This document shows positions 36,071-45,388 of a DNA stretch of 64,000 bases, one piece after another. The notes beneath the pieces were generated by a model, which was not told the origin of the DNA, did not search any database, and worked only from the letters and a program-made list of their open reading frames with translations. Positions within the stretch are counted from its first letter, which is position 1. Each line of letters starts with the position of its first letter. Source of the DNA: Streptomyces sp. HD (lineage in GTDB: Bacteria > Actinomycetota > Actinomycetes > Streptomycetales > Streptomycetaceae); NCBI RefSeq assembly GCF_028369295.1, contig NZ_JAQMYP010000004.1:1-64000 (forward strand). Direction: 5' to 3'. The position numbers were made by a program, and so were the translations under genes.

Positions 36071-38742
36071 CGGGGCCGGGGCCTGGGCCGGAGGAGCGGC
36101 GGACTGCGGCGGGTGAGGAGACGGACGTGACCGCGGACGAGCACCACACGGACCTCACGCCGACCGTGGACACCCCGGGCCGACAGGAGGAGCCCGAGCC
36201 CCGACCGGCAGACGCGGCACGCCGGGCACTGCGGGCTGCTCGGGAACGGCGGGAGGGGCAGGAAGGGCTGGGGAGGAACGCCGGGGGCAGTTCCAGGGCG
36301 CGGAGGGCGGCTGAGCGTGGGGCGGGGTCTTCTCGGGCGGCCGTGCGTGGAGTGGGGTCTTCTGGGGCGGCCGTGCGTGGGGTGGGGGCTTCGGGGGAGG
36401 CAGAGCGTGGGGCGGTGTCTCCGGGAGCGGTGCAGCAGGGGGCGGCGGGGGCGGTGTCCGGCGGGCGGGATTCGGCGGTGGCGGTGCCTGGCGGGCGGGA
36501 GTCGGCGTCGGCGGTAACGGAGGGGCTGAGTTCGGCGTCGACGGCGTCTGAAGAGCTGAGTTCAGCGCCATCAGGGGCGGAGGGGCCGGATCCGGCGGCG
36601 GCCGCCTCGGAGGGGCGGGACTCGAAGGGGCGGAACTCGGAAGGGCGGGACTCGAAGGGGCGGGATTCGGAGGGGCGGGATTCGAAGGGGCGGGATTCGG
36701 AGGGGCGGAACTCGGAGGGGCGGGACTCGAAGGGGCGGGACTCGAAGGGGCGGGACTCGGAAGGGCGGGATTCGGAACAGGGAGCTTCTGCGGGCAAGGA
36801 GTTGGCAAGGGGTGGGCACAATCGCCCCGGTGCCCGTCCTGGTGATGCTGCCCGCGCGGCGCTGCGGCGTGCGACGTCCCTTGCCGCAGACGCAGACGCA
36901 GACGCGGACGCGGACGCGGATCGGCCCGGTGCAGAGGCGGGATCCGTCCCCGAGGCGCCCGAACCCGAGCCCGCCCGCCGAGAGTCACGCCCCGCCGACG
37001 CTGCCCGTGAAGCACTGCGCGCAGCCCTGGGGGAGCGGCGGCGGGCCCAGGAGGAGGAAGCCGGCCGGGCGTCCGAGAGCACCAGACGGTCACGCCGACG
37101 CGCACCGACCGAGTCCGGGAGCCGACGCGCACCGACCGAGTCCGGGACCCGGCTCACTCCGGCCGATTCCCTGAGCCGACGCGGTCTGGCCGAGCGTGCC
37201 GACAGCCTGCGGGTCCGTGACGTACGGGGGTTGCTCGCCGGTGCCTTCCGGATGCCCTCGGACTCGCCTCACGAGGGTGAGCCGGAAGTGTCCTCCCCGG
37301 AGATGCCTGTCCCGGAGACGGAGACGGAGACCACGGCGTCTCCGCCGACCACCGACCCCGGTTCCCCCAAGGGAGAACCACCCACAGCGCCGCCCTCGGC
37401 ACGACCCGGCAGCGATCGCTCACCCACCTCCGCCACCTCCGCCATCCCCGCCACCCCCCAGGTCCCGCACTCCATGGCGTCCCCCGGCCGGGACGGTGAA
37501 CTCCGTCGTACCTTCCCCGCCTTCGCCCCCCGCCCCTCCGGCGGCGACGCCCGGTTCGCCGAAACATGGTGGGGCAACGCCTGGGTGACCGCCCTGGAAG
37601 AGGGTGCCCTCGACCCCAAGCGGCTGGCGCGTGGGCGGGGTTACGCGCAGGAGGGGCATGTCGACGCCATCACCGTGACGCCGGGGCTCGTGCTGGCGTA
37701 TGTGCGGGGCAGCCGGCCGCGGCCGTACCGCGTACAGGTACGGCTGCGGACGCTCGGCGACGACGACTGGGCCCGGTTCCTGGACGCCGCGGCCGACCGG
37801 CCGGGACACATCGCCGCGTTGCTCGACAAGGAGCTGCCCCAGTCCCTCGCCGACTGCGGCGTCCCCCTGTTGCCCGGCCCCGGCGATCTCGACCCGCAGT
37901 GCAGCTGCCCCGACCGCGGCCACCCCTGCAAGCACGCCGCCGCGCTCTGCTACCAGACCGCACGCCTGCTGGACGCCGACCCGTTCGTCCTGCTCCTGCT
38001 GCGCGGCCGAGGCGAACGCGGGCTGCTGGACGCCCTCTCCCGCCGTAACGCCGCCCGCGCCGCCCGTGCCGCGCAGGCGCAGGGAGCGGCGCCCCTCCCG
38101 GGCGTACGGGCCACCGACGCCCTCGCGCCGCAGCGCGGACTCCCGCCCCTCCCGGCGCCGTTGCCCGTGCCCGCCCACCCCGAGCAGCCCCCGGTCTACC
38201 CGGCGGCCCCGGGCGGCCCCGACCCCTTCGCGCTGGACCAGTTGGCGACCGATGCAGCCGCCCGCGCCCACGCCCTGCTCGGCACCGGCAGGGACCCGGT
38301 CGCCGAACTGACCCTGTGGCAGGACGCGGTACGACTCGCCGCCGCCCGCCCCGGTTCCGGCCTCACCGCATCCACCCGCGCCCTGTACTCCTCCCTCGCC
38401 TCCGCCGCCGACCGCACCACGGCTGAGCTGGCCCGTGCCGTCGCCGCCTGGCGTCAGGGTGGCCCGGAGGGTCTGGCCGTCCTCGAAGAACCGTGGGACC
38501 CACCGGCCGGCCGCTTCGACCGGGCCCGCCCCCTTCTCCTCGCCGCCGACCTCCCCGCCTTCCGCCCCTGGCGCAACCACCTCACCCACCCCCGCGGTCA
38601 TGTCCAGCTCCGCCTCGGCCGCGACGGCCTCTGGTACCCGTACGAATCGGAGCCCGGCCACGACGACTGGTGGCCCCGAGGCACCCCCGACCTCGACCCG
38701 GTCGGCGCCCTGACCGGCATAGGCACCTCGACGGAAGGCTGA
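36067..38742 (+). CDS. SWIM zinc-finger protein with long repetitive N-terminus
   Basis: An 891-residue protein coupled to the SNF2 helicase by an ATGA overlap. Residues 1 to about 480 are low-complexity (Arg, Glu, Ser, Gly, Ala) with three kinds of tandem repeats, and are probably disordered. The conserved part begins with F-A-P-R-P near 480, includes the segment WGNAWVTALE-LARGRGYA, and holds the SWIM motif C612-S-C614-P-D-R-G-H-P-C621-K-H623. SWIM domains bind DNA or proteins through one zinc. The helicase and SWIM pair probably form a complex; the activity is unproven. Confidence 0.88.
36321..36420 (+). repeat. 30-base coding repeats in the SWIM gene
   Basis: About three to four diverged copies of a 30-base unit, each encoding ten residues such as GVGSSGAAVR. 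Coordinates are approximate. Confidence 0.6.
36607..36776 (+). repeat. Eleven tandem 15-base coding repeats in the SWIM gene
   Basis: The unit tcgRaggggcggRaY occurs 11 times plus a partial copy and encodes S-[EK]-G-R-[DN]. The length keeps the frame, so the tract can expand or shrink without breaking the protein. Alternating acid and basic pentapeptides result. Confidence 0.9.
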
Positions 38743-38880
38743 CCCGCCCCAAGTGCCGTGGCCGGTAACCGCGGTTGGGCCACTGATGTGGAAGCCGACA
38801 CTCAACCGTCCCACGAGCGATTGCACTGCCGCGACGTCGCCGGGTGACACAGCAACTGGCCGAAAACGAACAGGGAAAGC

Positions 38881-39889
38881 GTGGCAACGGGGGGATGGGG
38901 TGCGGGACAGCCCGGCGGCGACGGACCGGGTGGACTGGACCGGGGCTGGGGCGCCCCGTACGGGCCGAGCGCCAACGGCCCCCAGGGGCCCGCCACCGGC
39001 GGCCCCTACGGCCCACCCGCACCCAATCCGAACCCGGGCCCGTACCCCGACCAGGGCCCGTACCCGAACCCTCATCCGTACCCCTACGGCCCTCAGCCCG
39101 GCGCGCCCGTTCCCGTCGCGCGCCGCCGCGGTTGCCTCTGGTACGTCTCACCCGCCTTCCTCGCCGTCGCCGTCATCCGCTCCGCGCACCGCGTCGCCAC
39201 GAGGCTCTTCGTGCAGGAGGGCCACGGCCGGATCGAGGACCGCACCGTGGACCGCGTCCAACTCGCCCGCACGGTGCTCGGCATCGTCGCGACCCTCGCA
39301 CTGGTCCTCATGTACGGCGTCGACGCGGACCGCTGGGAGGACGCGGGGACGGGCAGCGTCGCCAATCTGATCATCACCCCGGTCCTGCTGATCCTCACCG
39401 GCCCGCTGGTCATCCTTGGGTTCATCCTCTACGCGCCTGCGCACGCACGACCGCAGCTGCGCTCCCGGCTCCACGCCCCGCTCAAGGCGGTCGGCTGGTA
39501 CGTGCTGACGGTGGTGGTCATCGCAGGGGTCCTCTATGCGGCGGCCCAGAGCGCACTCGACAACCGCAGGGGACTGGCTCGGCTATGCGATCGCCCTCGC
39601 GTCCCTGGTCGTGATCGTGTGGGGGTTCCCCTTCTTCTTCATGGCGTCGCTGTACTCGGCCCGCAGCGCCTTCAACACCGCCCACGTCCACCCGATGCTG
39701 CCGCCCGTGATCACCGGGGTGCTGGTCTGGGTGCTCGCGGTCTTCAACCTGATCGACAGCGGCATGCCGAAGGACCCGCCGGTCTTCCAGTTCTGCTCCC
39801 TGCTGGGCGGACCGCTCTCGGTGACCGTCGTCTCGCTGTGGGAGCTGCATCGGATGCGCACCCGCTTCGGGGTCGTCCTCCGGGGCTGA
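38881..39889 (+). pseudogene. Membrane-protein gene broken by a +1 frameshift
   Basis: Two reading frames together make one plausible protein of about 335 residues. From the GTG at 38881 runs a Pro/Gly/Tyr-rich cytoplasmic N-terminus (about 80 residues), then hydrophobic segments (LARTVLGIVATLALVLMYG, LIITPVLLILTGPLVILGF, VLTVVVIAGVLYAAA). After N-R at about 39,567 this frame turns into Arg/Pro-rich shadow sequence. The +1 frame continues at 39569 with G-D-W-L-G-Y and two more membrane helices, ending at 39889. One extra base (probably the A at 39568 before a GGGG run) explains it. It is either a true inactivation or a sequencing error. Confidence 0.75.
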
Positions 39890-40005
39890 CCGCGCCCGCG
39901 ACCCGTGAAGGCGGTGTGAGAGTTCCCCGCTGATCTGCGGGAGCCAGGTGTGGGGACGTGGGGTCCCCGGGGCCGGTGTTCGGATCCGGACGTTAGCGTG
40001 GAGCG

Positions 40006-41307
40006 GTGAGTGAGACGAAGACCCCTGCCCTCCAGTACCGCTTCGACGGCCCGGAAGACGCCCCGGTGCTCATCCTCGGCCCCTCGCTCGGGACGACGTG
40101 GCACATGTGGGACCGGCAGGTCCCCGAGCTGGCCCAGCAGTGGCGGGTCTTCCGGTTCGACCTGCCTGGGCACGGCGGCGCGCCCGCGTACCCGGCGGGC
40201 TCGGTCGGCGAACTCGCCGAGCGGCTGCTGGCCACCCTCGACGGCCTCGGCGTCCAGCGCTTCGGCTACGCGGGCTGCGCGCTCGGCGGCGCCCTCGGCA
40301 TCGAGCTCGCCCTGCGCCACCCCGAGCGCGTCGCCTCGCTCGCCCTGATCGCCGCCTCGCCCCGTTTCGGCACGGCCGACGAGTTCCGCCAGCGGGGGGT
40401 GATCGTGCGCACCAACGGCCTCGACCCCATCGCCCGTACCTCGCCGGACCGCTGGTTCACCTCCGGCTTCGCCGCCGCCCAGCCCGCCATCACCGAGTGG
40501 GCCGTGCAGATGGTGCGCACCACCGACCCCGGCTGCTACATCGCCGCCTGCGAGGCACTCGCCTCCTTCGACGTACGGCCCCAGCTGGGCGGCGTCACCG
40601 TGCCCACCCTCGTCCTCGTCGGCTCCGACGACCAGGTCACCGGCCCCGCCGAGGCCCGCACCCTGGTCGCCGGGATACCGGACGCCCGCCTCGCCGTCGT
40701 GCCCGGCGCCTCCCACCTCGTCCCGGTCGAACAGCCCGCCGCCGTCACCGACCTGCTGGTTCGGCACTTCTCCACCGCCTGGCAGCCCGCCTACGACACC
40801 AACACCGGCCAGATGGCCATCGTCGCCGCCCCGCCCAAGCCGGTCCTGGCCGCCGCGCCCCCGCAGCCCGCACCCGTCGCCGAGATAGCCCCGGCCGCCA
40901 TACCGGTACAGGCGACGACGGGCCGGCCGGACCCGTACGAGGCCGGCCTCAAGGTCCGCCGCGAGGTGCTCGGCGACGCACACGTCGACCGGGCGCTGGC
41001 GCAGGCGGACGAGTTCTCGGGGGACTTCCAGGAGTTCATCACCCGGTACGCCTGGGGCGAGATCTGGGACAGACCGGGCCTCGACCGGCGCTCCCGCAGC
41101 TGTGTCACCCTCACCGCCCTGGTCGCGGGCGGCCACATGGACGAGCTCGCCTTCCACACCCGTGCCGCCCTGCGCAACGGCCTCACCCCGGGCGAGATCA
41201 GGGAAGTACTGCTCCAGGCCGCCGTCTACTGCGGCGTACCGGCGGCGAACAGCGCGTTCAAGGTCGCCCAGCAGGTCATCCGGGAGGAGACGACTCCCAC
41301 GGAGTGA
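40006..41307 (+). CDS. pcaL: PcaD-PcaC fusion: enol-lactonase-like / carboxymuconolactone decarboxylase
   Basis: A 433-residue two-domain protein. Residues 1-265 are an alpha/beta hydrolase like 3-oxoadipate enol-lactonase. After an Ala/Pro linker, residues 310-425 are a gamma-carboxymuconolactone decarboxylase (AhpD-like) with E-L-x-x-H. Such fusions (PcaL) do two successive steps of protocatechuate breakdown. The nucleophile elbow here reads G90-C-A92-L-G94, with Ala where the catalytic Ser belongs, while Asp (GSDDQ) and His (GASHLVP) remain. No other pca gene is nearby. The GTG at 40006 follows TAGCGT by six bases, so it is likely leaderless. The first activity is doubtful. Confidence 0.85.
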   Translation: MSETKTPALQYRFDGPEDAPVLILGPSLGTTWHMWDRQVPELAQQWRVFRFDLPGHGGAPAYPAGSVGELAERLLATLDGLGVQRFGYAGCALGGALGIELALRHPERVASLALIAASPRFGTADEFRQRGVIVRTNGLDPIARTSPDRWFTSGFAAAQPAITEWAVQMVRTTDPGCYIAACEALASFDVRPQLGGVTVPTLVLVGSDDQVTGPAEARTLVAGIPDARLAVVPGASHLVPVEQPAAVTDLLVRHFSTAWQPAYDTNTGQMAIVAAPPKPVLAAAPPQPAPVAEIAPAAIPVQATTGRPDPYEAGLKVRREVLGDAHVDRALAQADEFSGDFQEFITRYAWGEIWDRPGLDRRSRSCVTLTALVAGGHMDELAFHTRAALRNGLTPGEIREVLLQAAVYCGVPAANSAFKVAQQVIREETTPTE

Positions 41308-41404
41308 CCGCCTGCCACGTGTCGACCGGAGTGATCGTCAGCCAGGTGCCGACGGCACCACGCTGAGCCGCCCCTCCACCCGTCGGCGGAGGCAGGATGG
41401 TGCC

Positions 41405-42040
41405 ATGAAGCTCACGAAGAAGTCGCACGCCTGCATCCGGCTGGAGAAGGACGGGCAGACGCTCGTCCTCGACCCCGGGGGGTTCAGCGAGGACGACGCC
41501 GCCCTCGGCGCGGATGCGATCCTCGTCACTCACGAGCATCCCGACCACTTCGACGAGTCGCGGCTGAGGGCCGCCATGGAGGCCAACCCGGCCGCGCGGA
41601 TCTGGACCCTCGCCTCCGTCGCGGAGCAGATCTCGGCGGCCTTCCCGGGCCGGGTGCACACCGTCGGCCACGGCGACACCTTCACCGCCGCCGGCTTCGA
41701 CGTCCAGGTCCACGGCGAACTGCACGCCGTCATCCACCCGGACATCCCGCGCATCACCAACGTCGGCTATCTCGTCGACGGCGGCAGGGTGTTCCACCCC
41801 GGCGACGCCCTCACCGTGCCCGACCACCCGGTGGAGACGCTGATGCTGCCGGTCATGGCCCCCTGGAACAAGATCTCGGAGGTCATCGACTACGTACGCG
41901 AGGTCAAGCCGCAGCGCGCCTACGACATCCACGACGCCCTGCTCACCGACCTGGCCCGGCCGATCTACGACCGCCAGATCGGTGGCCTGGGCGGCTCGGA
42001 GCACCTGCGTCTGACGCCGGGGGACTCGGCGGAGGTGTGA
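41405..42040 (+). CDS. Metallo-beta-lactamase fold hydrolase (UlaG-like)
   Basis: A 211-residue MBL-fold protein. The metal-binding T-H-E-H-P-D-H-F is near residues 44-51, with later His in HPGDA and the C-terminal DIHDAL. It is the short type related to UlaG and to predicted metal-dependent hydrolases of unknown substrate. The ATG at 41405 lies six bases after a CAGGAT -10 and 12 bases after a GGAGG, so the leader is short or absent. Confidence 0.85.
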   Translation: MKLTKKSHACIRLEKDGQTLVLDPGGFSEDDAALGADAILVTHEHPDHFDESRLRAAMEANPAARIWTLASVAEQISAAFPGRVHTVGHGDTFTAAGFDVQVHGELHAVIHPDIPRITNVGYLVDGGRVFHPGDALTVPDHPVETLMLPVMAPWNKISEVIDYVREVKPQRAYDIHDALLTDLARPIYDRQIGGLGGSEHLRLTPGDSAEV

Positions 42041-42066
42041 GCGGCCCCACCCCGGGCGGGACCGGA

Positions 42067-42089
42067 CTGTCGTACCCGCCCGGTAGGTT
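42067..42089 (+). promoter_or_regulatory. DNA-damage-type, leaderless promoter of exonuclease III
   Basis: CTGTCGTAC, eight bases, then TAGGTT (42084-42089), seven bases before the ATG. The arrangement matches the actinobacterial TTGTCRGTG-N8-TANNNT promoter in its TGTCR core, spacing and -10, and resembles the SNF2 helicase promoter. Confidence 0.5.
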
Positions 42090-42096
42090 GTGAGGC

Positions 42097-42876
42097 ATGC
42101 GCATCGCGACCTGGAACGTGAACTCGATCACCGCACGCCTGCCGAGGCTCCTGGCCTGGCTGGAGAGCAGCGGCACCGACGTGCTGTGCCTCCAGGAGGC
42201 CAAGGTCGCCGAGGACCAGTTCCCGATCGACCCGCTGCGCGACCTCGGCTACGAGGCGGCGGTCAACGCCACCGGGCGGTGGAACGGCGTGGCGGTGCTC
42301 TCCCGCGTGGGCCTCAAGGACGTCGTCAAGGGCCTGCCCGGCGACCCCGGCTACGACGGCGTCGAGGAGCCCCGCGCCATCTCCGCGACCTGCGGCCCGA
42401 TCCGCGTCTGGTCGGTGTACGTACCGAACGGCCGTGAGGTGGACCACCCCCACTACGCCTACAAGCTCCAGTGGTTCGAGGCTCTCAAGGCGGCCGTCGC
42501 GGGCGACGCGGGCGGCAGCCGCCCGTTCGCGGTGCTGGGCGACTACAACGTGGCGCCGACCGACGACGACGTCTACGACCTGGCCGCCTTCGAGGGCCTC
42601 ACCCATGTCACCCCCGCCGAGCGCGCCGCCCTGGCCGCCCTGCGCGAGTCCGGCCTGTCCGACGTGGTCCCGCGCCCCCTCAAGTACGACCACCCGTACA
42701 CCTACTGGGACTACCGCCAGCTCTGCTTCCCCAAGAACCGCGGCATGCGCATCGACCTGGTCTACGGCAACGAGCCGTTCGCCAAGGCCGTCACCGACTC
42801 CTACGTGGACCGCGAGGAGCGCAAGGGCAAGGGCGCGTCGGACCACGCACCGGTGGTCGTGGACCTGGACGTCTAG
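42097..42876 (+). CDS. xthA: Exodeoxyribonuclease III / AP endonuclease
   Basis: A 259-residue DNA repair enzyme of the ExoIII type: it cuts at abasic sites and trims 3' ends. T-W-N-V-N-S at the start, L-Q-E-A-K with the metal Glu, Y-V-P-N-G, G-D-Y-N-V-A-P with Asp and Asn, R-I-D-L-V-Y-G, and the final S-D-H-A-P-V-V are all present. The -10 lies seven bases upstream of the ATG, so the mRNA is probably leaderless. Confidence 0.94.
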   Translation: MRIATWNVNSITARLPRLLAWLESSGTDVLCLQEAKVAEDQFPIDPLRDLGYEAAVNATGRWNGVAVLSRVGLKDVVKGLPGDPGYDGVEEPRAISATCGPIRVWSVYVPNGREVDHPHYAYKLQWFEALKAAVAGDAGGSRPFAVLGDYNVAPTDDDVYDLAAFEGLTHVTPAERAALAALRESGLSDVVPRPLKYDHPYTYWDYRQLCFPKNRGMRIDLVYGNEPFAKAVTDSYVDREERKGKGASDHAPVVVDLDV

Positions 42877-42894
42877 CCGGCAGGGCTCAGGGCG

Positions 42895-44661
42895 TCACCG
42901 GACCAACTTCCGCAGATCCACCGAATCGGCCAGCGCGGCGAGCCCCGTGTCGCCCGGATGCAGATGGTCCCCGCTGTCGAACGCGGGGAGCATCCGGGAC
43001 GGGCGTGCCGGGTCCCGGATCACGGCGTCGAAGTCGAGCACGCCGTCGAACACCCCCGCCGTACGGATCCAGGTGTTGATCTCGACCCGCTCGGCATCGA
43101 CGGCCGGTGTGCACCGCGCCTCCCCCTCGCAGGGCAGGATCGTCGCCGCCAGCATCCGCAGCCCGCGGGCGTGTCCCCGGCCGGCGATCTCACGCAGCCC
43201 CGCGACGACCTGCTCGGCCGTGGTCTGCCACCGCACATCGTTGATGCCCTCGAACACGACGGCCGTACGCACCGATGTCTGAGCCAGGACGTCCCGGTCG
43301 AACCGGTGCAGGGCACTCACCCCGGCCGTGTCCGTCGACACCCCGTCCCCGGGATAGCGGTCGAGGACCACACGGTTGCCCGAGATCCCCTGGTTGAGCA
43401 CTCCGTAGTGCGGGACCGCACTCTGGTCCAGCAGCCGTGTGGCCAGCACATTGGGCCACCGCCGGTTGGCGTCCGTCGTGGACTTGTCGCCGTCGGTGAT
43501 CGAGTCCCCGAGCAGCACCACGGACCCCGGCCCGCCGCCCACGTCGACACCCGTCAGCAGCGGCCAGCTGGTCAGGAGAGTGCCGTACGGCGCCGCGGAG
43601 CCGTCCGCCGTGTGGTCGCCCGGTCCGCTCACATACGACCGCTGCTGCGCCAGCCGGTGCACGGGTGCCGCCGGTACGGTCCGCGGCAGATGGAAGCTGA
43701 CCAGCAGATTGGTGTCGGCGGGCACCACGAAGTCGAGCGGATCGCTGTACGCCTGCGCGCCGGCCGGGATATCGACGCCCGCGGCACCCCGGAAGGCCAC
43801 CGCGACCGGTGTGCCGCGTGCCGCCGCGCCCGCCTCCTGCACCGCCACCGTGGCGCTCCCGATCCGCACCGGCCCCGCCGCGAAGGTGTTGTCGAACCGC
43901 AGCCGCACCCGCGGCCCGCCCGCCGAGGTGTGCACCACCAGCCGCAGCGTCCGGTCGGTCCACGGCCCCACGGTCGGATGGCCGCCGGTCGCGGTGGCCC
44001 AACTTCCGGTCCAGCCGCGGGCCGCGGCCCGCACCGCCGCCGCGAACACATGCAGCCCGGGTGCGCGCGGCAGCCGTACCGAGGCGACTTCGCGCCCCGC
44101 GACCAGCGGCACGGTCATGACGTACAGCCGTGCCCGCTCGGCGAGTTGGCCGCCCGGGGTGTTGATGTGCGGCAGGGCCACCGCCTTGGTGGCGAGCGGG
44201 CCGGTGCGCCAGTCGGGTGCGGTGAGGACGTACGTGGAGCGGGTGCCGTTGCGGTACACGACCGTTCCCCGTCCGCCGGCCTGTCTGCCGCCCGTGCCCG
44301 CCACCAGGAAGGCGAGCGCGTCGCCGTGCCCGCGCAGGCGCACGGACTGGCCGTCGGCCAGGACGTTGTCCGGCTCGCCCGGCCGCCGCTTCGGCCAGGT
44401 CAGCCGGGCGCCCTGCAGGGTGAGCGTGCGGCCGGGGGTCCAGCCCGCGGCCGTGAGGTCCTGCGCGGAGAGGGAACCGCCCGAACCGTCGAAGTCGGCA
44501 CCGCCCGGCCGGGCATCGTGGCTCACCGCGGTGTTGTCGAAGAGCCGCTCCAGCGGGAGCGGCTCGGCTCTCGCTCCGGGGGCGGCGTGTGCCGAGCCGG
44601 TCGGCACCAGGGTGGCGAACAGGGCGAGGACAACGGTGGAACCCCACACACATCGGCGCAC
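42895..44661 (-). CDS. Secreted SGNH/GDSL hydrolase
   Basis: A 588-residue secreted esterase-like protein from a GTG at 44661 with GAGGAG six bases upstream; an ATG at 44700 is less likely. A signal peptide of about 28 residues ends SAHAA. Roughly 350 residues of beta-rich sequence come first, then the SGNH domain: G-D-S-I-T-D-G (block I), N-Q-G-I-S-G-N (II), G-I-N-D (III) and D-H-L-H-P (V) with Asp and His. It probably acts on an ester of a polysaccharide or lipid outside the cell. It ends 18 bases from the exonuclease gene. Confidence 0.85.
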   Translation of the reverse strand: MRRCVWGSTVVLALFATLVPTGSAHAAPGARAEPLPLERLFDNTAVSHDARPGGADFDGSGGSLSAQDLTAAGWTPGRTLTLQGARLTWPKRRPGEPDNVLADGQSVRLRGHGDALAFLVAGTGGRQAGGRGTVVYRNGTRSTYVLTAPDWRTGPLATKAVALPHINTPGGQLAERARLYVMTVPLVAGREVASVRLPRAPGLHVFAAAVRAAARGWTGSWATATGGHPTVGPWTDRTLRLVVHTSAGGPRVRLRFDNTFAAGPVRIGSATVAVQEAGAAARGTPVAVAFRGAAGVDIPAGAQAYSDPLDFVVPADTNLLVSFHLPRTVPAAPVHRLAQQRSYVSGPGDHTADGSAAPYGTLLTSWPLLTGVDVGGGPGSVVLLGDSITDGDKSTTDANRRWPNVLATRLLDQSAVPHYGVLNQGISGNRVVLDRYPGDGVSTDTAGVSALHRFDRDVLAQTSVRTAVVFEGINDVRWQTTAEQVVAGLREIAGRGHARGLRMLAATILPCEGEARCTPAVDAERVEINTWIRTAGVFDGVLDFDAVIRDPARPSRMLPAFDSGDHLHPGDTGLAALADSVDLRKLVR

Positions 44662-44844
44662 GGCCGACTCCTCTCGTTCACGCAGCGCACGACCGTTCAC
44701 GACGAGACGAAAGACGCATCGCGAAGGTAGAGAGGCACGTGGGGCGCGTCAACGAGACATGCCCGAAGTCGGCGGGAACTCGACCCGAATCGTCCGTCCG
44801 CGCGCCTGTGGTGCGTACGCCGGTACGAATGACACGCTTGGCGT

Positions 44845-45252
44845 ATGAAGATCCCTTTTCTGGGCCACCGGCCCGAGAAGCGCGGGGCCCCCGACGCCGA
44901 GGGCATCGCCGAACTGCTCTCCGAGTGCGAACTCCTGCGTTCCCACGCGTCCCGGGCGGGGATCCGACTCGACGACTCCGCGGCCTCGTTGGAGGCGCTC
45001 GACCAGCTGCTGCCGCGCTGGCGGGACGACGAGGAGGTCCTGCCCTGGCTGGGCACGGACGCCGGTCTGTATCTCGGCACCGTCATCGTGCGGACCGTGC
45101 CCGGGGCGGCCTGGAGGCTCTGGCCGGACGGCCGGCCGGTGGTGCGGCTCGCCTCCGGGCGGGAGTTCGACGTCGTGACCTCGGGGCGGGAGTGGGCCTC
45201 GAACGGGGTGCCCGAGCTGTCGCAGCTGTACGCGGAAGTCGCGGAGGCGTGA
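44845..45252 (+). CDS. Small unknown protein (DUF6278-like)
   Basis: A 135-residue soluble protein: Glu-rich helices at 18-60, then W-L-G-T-D-A-G-L-Y-L-G-T-V-I and a compact beta part with R-P-V-V-R-L-A-S-G-R. It looks like a short streptomycete family that I remember as DUF6278, without known function. A 14-base dyad (CGTAC-GCCG-GTACG, 44814-44827) lies just upstream. It is a single-gene unit. Confidence 0.6.
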   Translation: MKIPFLGHRPEKRGAPDAEGIAELLSECELLRSHASRAGIRLDDSAASLEALDQLLPRWRDDEEVLPWLGTDAGLYLGTVIVRTVPGAAWRLWPDGRPVVRLASGREFDVVTSGREWASNGVPELSQLYAEVAEA

Positions 45253-45261
45253 CGTCATGGA

Positions 45262-45278
45262 TTTTATTTGACATAAAA
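45262..45278 (+). promoter_or_regulatory. AT-rich dyad with TTGACA before the ABC ATPase
   Basis: TTTTAT-TTGAC-ATAAAA is a perfect dyad that contains a consensus -35 (TTGACA, 45268-45273). The surrounding 60 bases are unusually AT-rich for this window. Confidence 0.5.
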
Positions 45279-45388
45279 ACGGCGTAAATACGGCTTATGT
45301 CCGAAAAGTGCGTGTCGTGCGTTAAGTAAACTCCTGCCCGGATAGGTTGCGGCAACCGCTACACAGCTGAATGCGACTGGGGCTGGGC

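Noticed and set aside
36607..36776. CRISPR-like array
   Set aside because: The repeats are 15 bases without spacers and encode pentapeptides inside the SWIM gene.
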